Of a stretch of 64,000 nt of DNA, positions 54,601 through 57,600 are shown in pieces. The DNA comes from Hyposmocoma kahamanoa (taxonomy: Eukaryota > Arthropoda > Insecta > Lepidoptera > Cosmopterigidae), in contig NW_020654422.1 in the NCBI RefSeq assembly GCF_003589595.1, positions 2,494,123 to 2,558,122 on the forward strand. The letters run 5' to 3'. The notes beneath the pieces are model-generated. The model worked only from the letters and a program-made list of their open reading frames with translations, did not search any database and was not told the origin of the DNA. Positions within the stretch are counted from its first letter, which is position 1; each line of letters begins with the position of its first letter. Made by a program: the position numbers and the translations under genes.

Positions 54601-57600
54601 TTGATATTCAATTATTTTTTGTGAAATTACTCCACTAGTTTGTTATAATTATTAATACAAACATTGACTTACAATTATATGGACGTCGGGTCCGCGCTAG
54701 AAAGTGTCCGCACTTGTAAGGCGCTAAAATCGTATACAGTGCGCCAAACTCCGCTTTAGTCTTCATTTGTTCTACTGACAGCGCGATACTGCGATGACAT
54801 TACAATTTAAATTTCGAATAGGTTGACTTGGGACATTTTTTTCGTGGTTTTTGTATTAGACCCGTCGTCCATTTATTTGTAAGTCAATGAATACAAAGAT
54901 CGAACACTCAGAAAATCCTCTCAGAAAAAAATCCCTTCGATCCGATAGGATTCGAATCGACGTCTTCTTGCATACCGTGCCAGACGCTATATGTATATAT
55001 AATAATAATAACACACACACTCAACATAGCCCCGAACTAGGGAAACCCTGTGTCGCGGGTGCCATGGACACATACATAGACAACCACAAATTACACCCAA
55101 ACTCACGAGAGAAATAAATGTAGGCCATACAAATATTTCTCCCGACCCGGGAATCGAACCTGGGACCTACGCGTGGCAGTCCGGCATGGTAACCGTTCGG
55201 CCACAGAGGCAGTTAAACAAACAAACTAGTGGAGTAATTTCACACAAAATAATAGAATATCAATTCAATAAAAATTTAATTAGAATAAATAATAGAATAA
55301 AATAATAGAATAAAATCTAAATGATAGAAGTAATATATTGTTTTTTCAAAAGAAATATTTATTTTTTATTTGTTTTTAAGTTTATATTTAAAAGGTACAT
55401 TTTGTGTTTTTTTTTTATTTTAAATAAATAATATTTTATTCAAGTATTACTTTAATTTAATTAGTCCACTTAAAACCGTTCAAAATTTTAAAAGGACGTC
55501 TTAATATAGTGCCGTTGTCCTACATATAGGACATAGTAAAAATCCGGTTTTCCCGAAAAAAAATTTTTTTCAATATTTTCCCATACTTTTTAAAATATTA
55601 ACAACAATCCCTGAAAGTTTCATAAAATATTCTAAAAAAAAGTCTCTGAGTACGCAGGAGGCTAATAAAAACCTTAAAACAGGACTTAAATATAAATAAT
55701 ACAGTAATCTCAATGACTGCATTAAAAAAAGATTTATAGAAGAAATTGAAATGAAAGTTCATTTTCTTCAAAAATCATGATGCGACCGTGGAAATTTGAA
55801 ATGTCGTAAGGGTCATTTTGTCATAAGGGAAATTGTCCTTTACGACCAAATTTCAACCGTAGGTAGTTTGTATATTGTATAGTCATGGCAATATTTTAAA
55901 TTTGTATTTTTTGTAATTGACCTATCTAAAGGCAGTGTACTGTGTGGTCTTGGTGAATAAATATTTGAATTTGGTTTGAAGATTTGGATTTGACAATGTC
56001 TTTAAAATAACAGTACTGATTCATCTTAATGCTATATATTATTTTACCCAATTCAGTTATCATAAAGGTGCTAAGAGTTCTCAAGATATTTTTTTGGTTA
56101 CAGATCTCTCATCCTATCATTCATGGCAATTCTCCTATTCAGCACCATTTATGAAGCCTATTCCCTGCGTCGTGGAAACAACAAGAGCTCTGTTATTCAC
56201 GACTTGGTTATATCTTTCTCTGTTATCAATAATCTGAAGAAGATTCTTTCAACTAGACAGAACAATTCTTTAGGACTGGAATGTGTCACAGGGATCAAAA
56301 CATTGGCCATGGTCTTTATTATTGCAGGACATGCTTGTCTATTTATAGGCAGTGGACCGGTTATGGATGCTGAAGCTTGGGATCGGGTAAGATGTATTCC
56401 TATGTTATTTTTAACCGTCTTCAAGAAAGGAGGTTCTCAATTCGACTGTATTTTTTATAAAAAATATAACAATCTTCTTTAGTAGATCGAAGGAATATTT
56501 ATGTCTGTCTGTTCTATCTGTGAAGTATTTTCACAAAAAATATATGATTGTCATGGTACTAAAACACCATACTAATCATGATAATATTAAAAAAAAACCC
56601 AAATATTTTTATAACTGATTTGATTGTATTGTGTGTTATTAGATAAATGTAAATCTTCTTGATCTCATGTTTAGTTAAACAATGCGCCTCCAATTATTTT
56701 AGACACACGCACGTCATTTGAATGTAAATCCACCTGCCATAAGCGTCAAAACACGTAGAGATTGATATGTGGTCTCTACACTGCAAGATGTTGCTTCCCG
56801 TAATTTATTAGTTAATTAAACATTGTGCGGTGGTAGTCTAGTTGAAGAGGTGTTGCTTGTCAATTAAGAGAATGCCGGTTCGAATCTACGCGGTGTTATT
56901 AATCTGACTTTAATTTCCAAGTTGAATGTTTCGTAAACAAATCTCTCGCTAACGATGAAAACGTTGTGGTGAAACCTGCACGTGTCAAAGAAAGTTTACA
57001 AAATTTGGAAGGCGTGACCCTTTTTTATTGTTTACGTGGAAGAAATACTTTATAGCCGGTGAGGCTCGAGGTTTGTGTGGGACTAAACCTCCAGGTTGGA
57101 GGTCATACCCATTAAAACCTCCTAGGCTTACCCTCTTGGCCAGGTGTTGTGGGCACTATGGGATATTCACTATTACGGCCGCCCTGGTTTCCACCGGGTT
57201 CCCGCGCTAAAGAGGGGAGGGTTGACTCTTTACCAGTGCTCAGCAGTGGTTTGTACAGTGGAAATTAGAATATGTGGTTAAATGTCAAAGAAAATGATCC
57301 TTACTGGTCCGTTCGTGCTTTCGTATATGCCTGTTACATCGCTGATACGTTTATTCTATATTACTGTAAAAAAGCGATTTATCAATTTACAGTTGGTACG
57401 AGATCCAGCAAATGCGTTCATGCTGAACAACGCTCTCTTGGTTGATACATTCTTAATGTTGAGCGCGTTCCTTTTTTGCCGTCTGCTTCTCATCGAGCTG
57501 GATAAACGACGAGGAAAACTTAATGTCATTCCTATTTTACTTTTTAGATATATAAGGTAAGGTATTATATACTACGTTTTTTTTTATGTTACTAAATGAT

